From: an uncultured Aquimarina sp.
GTDB lineage: Bacteria; Bacteroidota; Bacteroidia; Flavobacteriales; Flavobacteriaceae
Direction of reading: 5' to 3'
Length of the DNA: 64,000 nt
Assembly (NCBI GenBank): GCA_947501475.1
Contig: CANMWA010000013.1
Span: 1-64,000 of the forward strand
The position numbers and the translations under genes were made by a program. The notes under the pieces were generated by a model. It had not been told where the DNA came from, did no database searches, and was given only the letters and a program-made list of their open reading frames with translations. Every line of letters starts with the position of its first letter. The stretch's first letter is position 1. Positions 34,227 to 42,578 of the stretch are shown piece after piece.

Positions 34227-36632
34227 ATGAAAAGAACCATTAAAAAAGTTGCAGTCGTTGGCTCAGGAATTATGGGGTCAGGCATTGCATGTCATTTCGC
34301 TAATATTGGTGTAGAAGTACTTTTATTAGATATAGTTCCCAGAGAACTAAACGACAAAGAAAAAGCTAAAGGCCTTACTTTAGAAAGTAAAGTAGTTCGT
34401 AACAGGTTAGTTAACACCTCTCTTACTACAGCTCTTAAATCCAAACCCTCTCCTATTTACCATCAAAAATTTGCAAATCGTATTACAACAGGAAACCTGG
34501 AAGACGATATTGCAAAAGTAGCTGATGTAGATTGGATTATTGAGGTTGTTGTAGAAAGACTTGATATCAAAAAATTGGTTTTTGAAAACCTAGAAAAACA
34601 TAGAACACCAGGAACACTTATTACTTCTAACACTTCTGGTATTCCAATAAAATTCATGAATGAAGGAAGAAGTGAGGATTTCCAGAAGCATTTCTGCGGA
34701 ACACACTTTTTCAACCCTGCTCGTTACTTAAAATTATTTGAAATTATCCCTGGCCCTAATACTTCTCAAGAAGTTTTAGGTTTTCTTAATGGGTATGGAG
34801 AACAATTCTTAGGTAAAACATCAGTAGTAGCAAAAGATACTCCCGCTTTTATTGGTAACAGAATAGGTATTTTTAGCATTATGAGTTTATTTCATATGGT
34901 AAAAGATATGGGATTAACAATCGAAGAAGTTGACAAGCTTACTGGTCCAGTTATTGGTCGTCCAAAATCGGCTACATTCCGTACTGTAGATGTAGTTGGT
35001 CTGGATACCTTGGTACATGTTGCTAATGGTATTGCAGAAAACTGTCCAAAGGATGAAAGTCTTGAATTGTTCAAACTTCCCCCATTCATCAATACCATGA
35101 TGGAAAATAAGTGGTTAGGTAGTAAAACAAAGCAAGGTTTCTATAAAAAGAACATGACAGCTGAAGGCAAAAGAGAAATTCTTTCTTTAGATTTAGATAC
35201 TTTAGAATATAGAGCTAATAAAAGAGCCTCTTTCGCTACGCTAGAAATGACAAAAACTATTGATAAAGTAGTTGACCGTTTCAAAGTATTAGTTTCAGGA
35301 AAAGATAAAGCAGGTGAATTTTATCGTAAAACGTTTTCTGCTTTATTCGCATATGTATCCAATCGTATTCCTGAAATTACTGATGAATTATATAAAATCG
35401 ATGATGCCATGAAAGCCGGTTTTGGTTGGGAACATGGTCCTTTCCAGATTTGGGATGCAATCGGTGTTGAAAAAGGAATCGAAATGATGAAAGTTGAAGG
35501 TCTTGAACCAGCAGCTTGGGTAAATGATATGATAGCTTCAGGAAACACATCTTTCTATACGGTAAAAGATGGCGCTACACATGCTTATGATATTCCAAAA
35601 AAGACGCAAGAAAAAATTCCAGGACAAGATGCATTTATCATTTTAGATAATATCCGTAAATCATCAGAAGTATTCAAAAACAGCGGTGTTGTGGTTGAAG
35701 ATCTTGGAGATGGCATTTTGAATGTAGAATTTCAAAGTAAGATGAACACTATAGGCGGAGATGTACTTGCAGGACTTAACAAAGCAATCGATATTGCCGA
35801 GAAAGACTTTCAAGGACTAGTTGTGGGTAATCAAGCAGCAAACTTCTCGGTAGGTGCTAATATCGGAATGATATTTATGATGGCCGTAGAGCAAGAATAT
35901 GATGAGCTTAATATGGCTATTAAATATTTCCAGGATTCTATGATGCGTATGCGATACTCTTCTATACCAACAATTGCAGCTCCACACGGAATGGCTCTTG
36001 GAGGTGGATGTGAAGTTTCGCTTCATGCAGATAAAGTAGTAGCCGCAGCAGAAACCTACATGGGATTAGTAGAATTTGGTGTTGGTGTGATCCCTGGTGG
36101 TGGTGGTTCTAAAGAAATGGCTTTAAGAGCTGCAGACCTGTTTAAGAAAGATGATGTAGAGCTTAATGTGCTTCAGGAACATTTCTTAACGATTGGTATG
36201 GCCAAGGTATCAACATCTGCTTATGAAGCATTTGACACCAACCTACTTCAAAAAGGAAAAGATATAGTTGTTGTAAATAAAGATCGACAAATTGCAACCG
36301 CTAAAGCTCATGCAAAATTAATAGCAGAGCAAGGATATACGCAACCACCACGTCGTAAAGACATAAAAGTATTAGGTAAGCAAGCACTAGGAATGTTTTT
36401 AGTAGGTACTGATTCTATGGAAGCTAGTAGGTATATTTCTGAACATGATCATAAAATTGCAAATAAACTTGGATATGTGATGGCTGGTGGAGATTTGTCT
36501 GAACCGACCCTTGTTACTGAGCAATATTTATTAGACTTAGAAAGAGAAGCTTTCTTATCACTTTGTACAGAACGCAAAACACTAGAGCGTATAGAACATA
36601 TGTTAAAGAAAGGGAAACCTTTACGTAATTAG
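34227..36632 (+). CDS. 3-hydroxyacyl-CoA dehydrogenase/enoyl-CoA hydratase fusion (FadN-like)
   Basis: An 801-residue bifunctional beta-oxidation enzyme. The N-terminal NAD-binding fold starts KKVAVVGSGIMGSGIACHFA with the Rossmann GxGxxG, followed by ITSNTSGIPIKFM and the catalytic-region HFFNPARYLKLFEIIP. A second dehydrogenase-type helical domain follows (VSNRIPEITDELYKIDDAMKAGFGW). The C-terminal third is crotonase-like: GLVVGNQAANFSVGANIG and APHGMALGGGCEVSLH with the oxyanion-hole residues. The dehydrogenase-first order is that of FadN of Bacillus subtilis and not FadB of E. coli, consistent with the fadN-fadA-fadE arrangement here. Confidence 0.93.
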   Translation: MKRTIKKVAVVGSGIMGSGIACHFANIGVEVLLLDIVPRELNDKEKAKGLTLESKVVRNRLVNTSLTTALKSKPSPIYHQKFANRITTGNLEDDIAKVADVDWIIEVVVERLDIKKLVFENLEKHRTPGTLITSNTSGIPIKFMNEGRSEDFQKHFCGTHFFNPARYLKLFEIIPGPNTSQEVLGFLNGYGEQFLGKTSVVAKDTPAFIGNRIGIFSIMSLFHMVKDMGLTIEEVDKLTGPVIGRPKSATFRTVDVVGLDTLVHVANGIAENCPKDESLELFKLPPFINTMMENKWLGSKTKQGFYKKNMTAEGKREILSLDLDTLEYRANKRASFATLEMTKTIDKVVDRFKVLVSGKDKAGEFYRKTFSALFAYVSNRIPEITDELYKIDDAMKAGFGWEHGPFQIWDAIGVEKGIEMMKVEGLEPAAWVNDMIASGNTSFYTVKDGATHAYDIPKKTQEKIPGQDAFIILDNIRKSSEVFKNSGVVVEDLGDGILNVEFQSKMNTIGGDVLAGLNKAIDIAEKDFQGLVVGNQAANFSVGANIGMIFMMAVEQEYDELNMAIKYFQDSMMRMRYSSIPTIAAPHGMALGGGCEVSLHADKVVAAAETYMGLVEFGVGVIPGGGGSKEMALRAADLFKKDDVELNVLQEHFLTIGMAKVSTSAYEAFDTNLLQKGKDIVVVNKDRQIATAKAHAKLIAEQGYTQPPRRKDIKVLGKQALGMFLVGTDSMEASRYISEHDHKIANKLGYVMAGGDLSEPTLVTEQYLLDLEREAFLSLCTERKTLERIEHMLKKGKPLRN

Positions 36633-36713
36633 ATTACTAGATTGTTGGAGTACTAGAGTATTAGAAATCCAACCAGTCTAAAAATCGAATAATCTAAAAA
36701 TCTATTTTAAAAA

Positions 36714-37904
36714 ATGAAAACAGCATATATAGTAAAAGCATATAGAACAGCCGTAGGGAAAGCTCCTCGTGGAGTGTTCAGATTCAAAAGAACAGATGAA
36801 CTGGCAGCTGAAACCATTCAGCATATGATGAAAGAGCTTCCAAACCTTGATAAAGATCGTATTGATGATGTTATTGTTGGTAATGCAATGCCAGAAGGAT
36901 CTCAAGGATTGAATATGGCACGTTTAATCTCTCTAATGGGATTAGAATCAATTGACGTACCTGGTGTAACTGTAAATAGATTCTGTTCGTCAGGAATCGA
37001 AACTATCGGTATGGCAACTGCCAAAATCCAAGCAGGAATGGCAGATTGTATTATTGCAGGTGGTGCAGAAAGTATGAGCTCGGTACCAATGACCGGTTAT
37101 AAAACAGAACTTAATTATGATTTAGCCAATTCGGGACATGCAGATTATTACTGGGGAATGGGTAATACGGCTGAAGCAGTCGCTGATCAATTTAAGGTTT
37201 CTCGTGAAGATCAAGATGAGTTCGCTTATCATTCTCACATGAAAGCCTTAAAAGCTCAAGCTGAAAATCGTTTTCAGGATCAGATAGTCCCTATTAATGT
37301 AGAGCAAATCTATGTTGATGAAAACGGTAAAAAAGCATCAAAATCATATACAGTAACAAAAGACGAAGGACCTCGTAAAGGAACAAGCAAAGAAGTATTA
37401 GGTAAACTAAGACCTGTATTTGCTGCAGGAGGGAGTGTTACTGCCGGTAACTCTTCACAAATGAGTGACGGTGCTGCTTTTGTAATGATCATGAGCGAAG
37501 ACATGGTAAAAGAGTTAAATCTTGAGCCTATTGCCAGACTGGTAAACTATGCTGCTGCAGGTGTAGAACCTAGAATTATGGGTATCGGTCCAGTAAAAGC
37601 TATTCCAAAAGCTTTAAAACAAGCAGGATTAAAACAAGATGATATTGAATTAATTGAGCTTAATGAAGCTTTTGCCTCACAATCATTAGCAGTAATGCGT
37701 GAGCTTAATATTAATCAAGATATCGTAAACGTTAACGGAGGTGCAATTGCACTAGGTCACCCACTAGGATGCACCGGAGCTAAACTTTCAGTTCAATTAT
37801 TTGACGAAATGCGTAAACGTGATATGAAAGGTAAATATGGTATGGTAACCATGTGTGTAGGTACCGGACAAGGTGCAGCAGGTATTTTTGAATTTTTAAA
37901 TTAA
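36714..37904 (+). CDS. acetyl-CoA C-acyltransferase (3-ketoacyl-CoA thiolase)
   Basis: A 396-residue thiolase completing the beta-oxidation cycle. The nucleophilic Cys is in VNRFCSSGIETIGMA (Cys about residue 90), the catalytic His region is NVNGGAIALGHPLGCTGA (about 340-358) and the second active Cys is in YGMVTMCVGTGQGAAGIFE. It follows the FadN-like gene by about 80 bp; this spacer holds A/T-rich near-repeats of the type CTAGATT and no terminator. Together with its neighbours it forms the trifunctional complex equivalent. Confidence 0.94.
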   Translation: MKTAYIVKAYRTAVGKAPRGVFRFKRTDELAAETIQHMMKELPNLDKDRIDDVIVGNAMPEGSQGLNMARLISLMGLESIDVPGVTVNRFCSSGIETIGMATAKIQAGMADCIIAGGAESMSSVPMTGYKTELNYDLANSGHADYYWGMGNTAEAVADQFKVSREDQDEFAYHSHMKALKAQAENRFQDQIVPINVEQIYVDENGKKASKSYTVTKDEGPRKGTSKEVLGKLRPVFAAGGSVTAGNSSQMSDGAAFVMIMSEDMVKELNLEPIARLVNYAAAGVEPRIMGIGPVKAIPKALKQAGLKQDDIELIELNEAFASQSLAVMRELNINQDIVNVNGGAIALGHPLGCTGAKLSVQLFDEMRKRDMKGKYGMVTMCVGTGQGAAGIFEFLN

Positions 37905-38011
37905 TCAGAATTGAATAAAAAGTATCGAGTATTAAGTACAAAGTATTAAGAATATCCATTCAAACTTTTTACTAACTACTTAATACTAATTACTAAAATT
38001 TTATAAGTAAA

Positions 38012-39823
38012 ATGAGTACAGAAACTATAAACAAAGACATTCTTAGAGGAGGACAATTCCTTGTCAAAGAAACTAAAGCTGAAGATGTATTTACTCCTGA
38101 AGATTTTTCTGAGGAGCAAAGAATGATGCGTGATAGCGCAAGAGAATTTGTTGACCGTGAACTATGGGCACATTGGGAAAGATTCGAAGGGAAAGATTAT
38201 GCATATACCGAAGCGTGTATGAAAAAAGCTGGAGAGCTTGGTCTTCTTGGTGTTTCTGTTCCTGAAGCTTATGATGGACTAGGAATGGGATTTGTATCTA
38301 CAATGTTAGTATGTGACTATATCTCTGGTGCTACAGGGTCTTTTAGTACTGCTTTTGGGGCACATACAGGTATTGGTACTATGCCAATCTCTTTATATGG
38401 TAATGAAGAACAAAAGAAAAAATACGTTTCTAAACTAGCTACAGGTGAGTGGATGGGAGCATATTGCTTAACTGAACCTGGTGCTGGATCTGATGCAAAT
38501 TCTGGAAAAACAAAAGCTGTTTTATCAGATGACGGAAAGCATTATTTGATTTCTGGTCAGAAGATGTGGATCTCTAATGCTGGATTCTGTAATGTAATGA
38601 TCGTTTTTGCACGTATTGAAGATGATAAAAATATCACAGGATTTATTGTTGAAAATGATCCTTCTAATGGTATTTCTATGGCTGATGAAGAAAAGAAATT
38701 GGGGATTCACTCCTCTTCTACTCGTCAAGTATTCTTTAGTGAAACTAAAGTACCAGTAGAGAATATGTTATCTGAAAGAGGTAATGGATTTAAGATTGCA
38801 ATGAATGCGCTTAACGTAGGTCGTATCAAACTAGCTGCCGCTTGTCTAGATGCTCAACGTAGAGTAATCGGAGAAGCTACTAAGTATGCAAATGAGCGTA
38901 TTCAGTTTAAAACTCCAATCATGAACTTCGGAGCTATTAAAGGTAAAATTGCAGAAATGGCTACTAATACATATGCAGGTGAATCTGCAAGCTATAGAGC
39001 TGCAAAAAATATTGAAGATAGAATCACGTTAAGACAAGCTGAAGGAAATTCACATCAAGAAGCAGAACTTAAAGGAGTTGAAGAATATGCTATAGAATGT
39101 TCTATTCTTAAGGTTGCTGTTTCTGAAGATGTTCAAAGCTGTGCTGATGAAGGTGTACAAATATTTGGTGGTATGGGATTCTCTGCAGATACTCCTATGG
39201 AATCTGCATGGAGAGATGCTCGTATTGCTCGTATCTACGAAGGTACTAACGAGATCAACCGTATGCTTGCTGTGGGTATGTTAGTTAAGAAAGCGATGAA
39301 AGGTCATGTGGATCTTTTAGGTCCAGCCACGCAAGTTGCTAATGAACTTACTGGTATTCCTTCTTTTGATACTCCTGATTATTCTGAATTATTTGCTGAA
39401 GAAAAAGGAATCATTGCTAACCTTAAAAAGGTTTTCTTAATGGTTGCGGGATCTGCAGTTCAGAAATTTGGACCAAAATTAGAAGAGCACCAACAATTAT
39501 TAATGGCTGCATCAGATATCTTAATTGAAATTTATATGGCTGAATCTACAATTTTGCGTACTGAGAAAAATGCAAAGCGTCACGGAGAAGATTCTCAGGA
39601 AACTCAAATTGCAATGAGTCAGTTATACCTATATAACGCTGTAGATATTGCTATAAAGAAAGGAAAAGAAGCTATTGTTTCTTTTGCTGAAGGTGACGAG
39701 CAAAGAATGATGCTTATGGGACTTAAACGTTTTACTAAGTATGCTAATCAACCTAATGTAGTTGCATTAAGAACTAAAATTGCTGATAAAATTGCCGAAG
39801 AAAATGGGTATTTCTTAGGATAA
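38012..39823 (+). CDS. acyl-CoA dehydrogenase
   Basis: A 603-residue FAD enzyme performing the first step of beta-oxidation. The classic ACAD domain includes YCLTEPGAGSDANSGKTKA (substrate/FAD loop, about 150-170), KMWISNAGFCNV, QIFGGMGFSADTPMESAWRDARI and the catalytic-region RIYEGTNEINRML (about 410-422). The extra C-terminal 180 residues are helical, as in FadE of B. subtilis and related long-chain dehydrogenases. The last gene of the operon; a terminator follows. A degenerate copy of its last codons and 3' flank lies 4.6 kb downstream. Confidence 0.94.
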   Translation: MSTETINKDILRGGQFLVKETKAEDVFTPEDFSEEQRMMRDSAREFVDRELWAHWERFEGKDYAYTEACMKKAGELGLLGVSVPEAYDGLGMGFVSTMLVCDYISGATGSFSTAFGAHTGIGTMPISLYGNEEQKKKYVSKLATGEWMGAYCLTEPGAGSDANSGKTKAVLSDDGKHYLISGQKMWISNAGFCNVMIVFARIEDDKNITGFIVENDPSNGISMADEEKKLGIHSSSTRQVFFSETKVPVENMLSERGNGFKIAMNALNVGRIKLAAACLDAQRRVIGEATKYANERIQFKTPIMNFGAIKGKIAEMATNTYAGESASYRAAKNIEDRITLRQAEGNSHQEAELKGVEEYAIECSILKVAVSEDVQSCADEGVQIFGGMGFSADTPMESAWRDARIARIYEGTNEINRMLAVGMLVKKAMKGHVDLLGPATQVANELTGIPSFDTPDYSELFAEEKGIIANLKKVFLMVAGSAVQKFGPKLEEHQQLLMAASDILIEIYMAESTILRTEKNAKRHGEDSQETQIAMSQLYLYNAVDIAIKKGKEAIVSFAEGDEQRMMLMGLKRFTKYANQPNVVALRTKIADKIAEENGYFLG

Positions 39824-39897
39824 TCAGTTTATATAATGGCCCTCCCTATGGCATTAAACTGGGGAGTTGTTTAATTTTGATTTAAAAAACCGCTTTT
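39810..39897 (+). repeat. 3' end of the acyl-CoA dehydrogenase gene, repeat copy A
   Basis: From the last codons (ATTTCTTAGG) through TAA and the flanking TATAATGGCCC, GGCATTAAACT and GTTGTTTAATTTTGATTT blocks. Matches 44406-44502 with scattered substitutions and a 4-5 bp insertion in the GGCAT block. The intact gene end is here; the other copy is truncated. Confidence 0.85.
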
Positions 39898-40240
39898 TCA
39901 TTGGGTAAAAGCGGTTTCTTTTATTTTTTATACTTTTTTGAGGTTAAATTTTTTGTTGAACGTTTGCCTGAAGCTACCCTTTCTTTTGAAAGGCTTATCC
40001 AAGTAAATTATAACTAGAAGCCTACAAGTATCCAGGTAACAAATTTATGTTGACATCAAATCAAATCCGCAATCAAAATCAGTTAAAAAGAAAATCTTAT
40101 AAAAAAGTAAAGGCAGCAATATAAAATTGCTACCTTTAGATATGTCTAAATTTTGTAACGATATTTCAGAACGTCACAAGATTCTTTAAGTATATATTTA
40201 TCTTTAAAACAGATAAATCAATATAAACTAAAAACTATTG
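39824..40240. other. intergenic stretch after the fad operon
   Basis: About 415 bp. It contains repeat copy A and the fad operon terminator; the remainder is AT-rich, with a weak CTTTC/GAAAG hairpin near 39979-39991 and no ORF that I accept. Confidence 0.5.
39887..39922 (+). terminator. intrinsic terminator of the fad operon
   Basis: AAACCGCTTTT and AAAAGCGGTTT pair around TCATTGGGT, followed by a T-rich tract. The second repeat copy at 44.4 kb keeps only the equivalent of one arm and a T-run. Confidence 0.88.
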
Positions 40241-40996
40241 TTATTTATCTACTGACTGCACGTTGAAACGGTCAATCTTATCAGTGAAATTTATAGTACT
40301 TAAATTACGAGCTAACCAAGTTCCTGACTTACGAAGTGTTAGGATTTTTTTTGCTCCACTTTGTGCCGTTTTATCATACAATACTAATACTCCATAATCC
40401 CCATCATTAGCCCCATCATCCTCACGTAAACTTACTTCCCAGATAATACTGCTTGCTTGATTAATCATATTAGTGGGAAGCTTTACACCAACATCCGAAT
40501 ACCCTGATTCAACATTTCTCCAATTATGAGTATATTCATAACGGGTATTATAATTAGGATTTGCGTTATAATTCCAATGCTGAAAAAAGGTTACTGTGGA
40601 TATAAAATGGGCGGTCTTTTGAGCTTTGACAACTTCGTTTTTCCTCTTTACCTCTTCCAAAAACTTCTTCGCTTTCTCTTTTTTAGTATAAACATACAAG
40701 GTTCTTGTTCCTTCAACATCATCTTGATCCAAAACATGAGAAATAGCATTCTTGTATGCATCAAACAAAATGGGATCAGTTAGCATCTCTTCTATAGAGT
40801 ACTGTTGATCTTCATAAACAACAGTGGTTTTACTATAAATAGCTATATCCCTTCGATAATTTTCATCAATAAGATTAATTTCTGAGGCAATCGCTCCTGT
40901 TTCTTCTTCTATAGCTATCTCATCCTTATCACAGGAAATGAGAAAAGCAAAAAATAACATATATCCGAATATATTTATATTCATTAAATTCTTCAT
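40241..40996 (-). CDS. lipoprotein of unknown function next to the RNase A-like lipoprotein
   Basis: About 251 residues from the ATG at 40996 (another ATG lies two codons earlier). Signal peptide ends FLISC, followed by DKDEIAIEEETG. The middle is charged and helical (KKEKAKKFLEEVKRKN). The C-terminal half is beta-rich: SSIIWEVSLREDD, GDYGVLVLYDKTAQSG and NFTDKIDRFNVQ have a faint crystallin/inhibitor look, too weak to assign. It lies 200 bp downstream of the RNase A-like lipoprotein on the same strand, so an immunity or partner role is a hypothesis to test. Confidence 0.6.
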   Translation of the reverse strand: MKNLMNINIFGYMLFFAFLISCDKDEIAIEEETGAIASEINLIDENYRRDIAIYSKTTVVYEDQQYSIEEMLTDPILFDAYKNAISHVLDQDDVEGTRTLYVYTKKEKAKKFLEEVKRKNEVVKAQKTAHFISTVTFFQHWNYNANPNYNTRYEYTHNWRNVESGYSDVGVKLPTNMINQASSIIWEVSLREDDGANDGDYGVLVLYDKTAQSGAKKILTLRKSGTWLARNLSTINFTDKIDRFNVQSVDK

Positions 40997-41199
40997 AATC
41001 ATATTAGCTTTTAAATAATTAAAATTCTTTTTTATTTACATTAATTCTTTTTAGATCACATTTATTTGTGTTCAGTATACGTTTTGATAGAATGAGGTTA
41101 TTATATCTATAAGCACAACCAAAAAAAACGTGCCTTCTACCACATGTCATGTAAACCATAACTGTACTTGTTATTTAGAATAACTAATACAGTAATCTA

Positions 41200-41766
41200 T
41201 TATAACGCTGGATATGCTGTTAGCAGAATCCAAGCTCCAACTGTTGTAGACCATTTTACAACTACAGTTAAACTTTCAATTTTTGCTTTCCATCTTCCAT
41301 TAATATAACCCCATCCAACAGTTCTATGAGCCGCAAATGATTGTGCCCATTTTGACTTATTATTTGGAGATATATTAGGATTATTTGCGTACCATATTTT
41401 TATAGTTGTATCAAAAGCAGATCTGAGCATTGATATAAAATGCTCCTGACCGACATAAGTACTACCCCCTGTTTCTCTAAAATGAAAACTTGTCGCATCA
41501 CCAGGTCTGTTTAAAAGATATGTCTGTGACTGATCCCAATGTTCCTGTATTGCGTGACCACCATTTTCTTCCATCCATTCAAGCCATTGGATATTGCCAT
41601 AATCTACCACTGGGCTAGTCGGTGGATTATTCTTCTGGAGGAGCTCAGTTTGTTCAATATCATTTTGAACTACCAGGCTTTCATTGAATTCTTCTTTTTC
41701 ACAAGATGCAAAGAAAAGTCCTAGAGACAGTGTGACTAAGAAGAGGTTTGTTTTGAAATTTTTCAT
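41200..41766 (-). CDS. lipoprotein with bacterial RNase A-like toxin domain (CdiA-CT type)
   Basis: A 188-residue protein. The signal peptide (MKNFKTNLFLVTLSLGLFFA) ends at a lipobox Cys 22 followed by EKEEFNES. From residue 65 the sequence matches the pattern of the bacterial RNase A domain known from CdiA C-termini (Pfam RNAse_A_bac, by recollection): EENGGHAIQEHW (His 71 and 76), TSFHFRETGGSTYVGQ, a helix with RSAFDTTIKIWY, then AHRTVGWGY and the C-terminal strand AWILLTAYPAL (Thr 183, Tyr 185). The domain is normally the end of a very large contact-dependent toxin; here it is a free lipoprotein. Confidence 0.7.
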   Translation of the reverse strand: MKNFKTNLFLVTLSLGLFFASCEKEEFNESLVVQNDIEQTELLQKNNPPTSPVVDYGNIQWLEWMEENGGHAIQEHWDQSQTYLLNRPGDATSFHFRETGGSTYVGQEHFISMLRSAFDTTIKIWYANNPNISPNNKSKWAQSFAAHRTVGWGYINGRWKAKIESLTVVVKWSTTVGAWILLTAYPAL

Positions 41767-42578
41767 TGTGTGAATTTTTTAAGTTAAAATTGATTTGTAT
41801 TCTAAATATCTACAATGCTGTAGGTATCAAGTAACGTGAATTGATGCTTCTCTTAAAGTGGTGTCCAGAGTATCTTGTACTCACGATAACATCACCGTTT
41901 CTTTAAGTATGCTTCTCATATTTCTAAAATAGTAGAAGTCCGATTCTTTGATTACGTTTTTGTTTTCATAAATATATTTCTGTTAATTATTATTATCTGT
42001 GAAGTATTTGATCATAAACATTTATTGATCAAATGCTACTTGAATTTGTGTTTGATTACAGTGTAAAACTATTTAATAAAGAAGAGTCAACTCTTAAAAA
42101 GAGGTATATAAAAGGTATATACAGCCAACAAAAAAAGGTATACAAAAGGTATGCAAAGGTGTTGACTATAAGGTATTTACACTAAAACCATAATAGTATT
42201 TACGGCATATAAAAAGGAGAACTACCACTATACATTTCCAGAAAGTAAGAATTATTGATATTCCTAATTGTATAATATAACATTAGCAATATTGTGTATT
42301 CATGGTTTTTATATAAATAAAAAAAATAGAAATTTTTTAAGCTAAATAAAAACTTACAACGTCGATGTATTTATCTATATGTTTATTTATAAGCTTTCTA
42401 TTAACATTTGTAAGGGCTTTGTAATGATTAAAGCTATAAGTATTATGTTATTTACCTTATGTCCTTGTATTTTTTTGACTTATCCTAACCCTAAAAATAC
42501 CTGGAAGACTAAAAGAAATAAACGGGGTTTTGGCAAAAAAACATTTTTTTCTCTGTTATATTAATCTGCACTTAGGAT
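41767..42578. other. long intergenic region upstream of the RNase A-like lipoprotein
   Basis: About 810 bp, very AT-rich and without an accepted gene. A 61-codon open frame at 42379 has no family features and is judged chance. The notable structure is a set of GGTAT repeats at 42103-42176, some 340 bp before the lipoprotein start. Long non-coding leaders with regulator arrays are unusual for this window. Confidence 0.55.
42103..42176. repeat. phased GGTAT direct repeats
   Basis: Five GGTAT blocks plus one GGTGT, with GG at 42103, 42114, 42137, 42148, 42158 and 42172. Spacings of 11, 23, 11, 10 and 14 bp put most of them on one face of the helix (one or two turns). Typical of direct-repeat regulator sites. 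Confidence 0.6.

Noticed and set aside
42379..42564. 61-codon plus-strand frame in the long AT-rich gap
   Set aside because: No signal, domain or coding-like composition; chance frame next to the TPR regulator 3' end.
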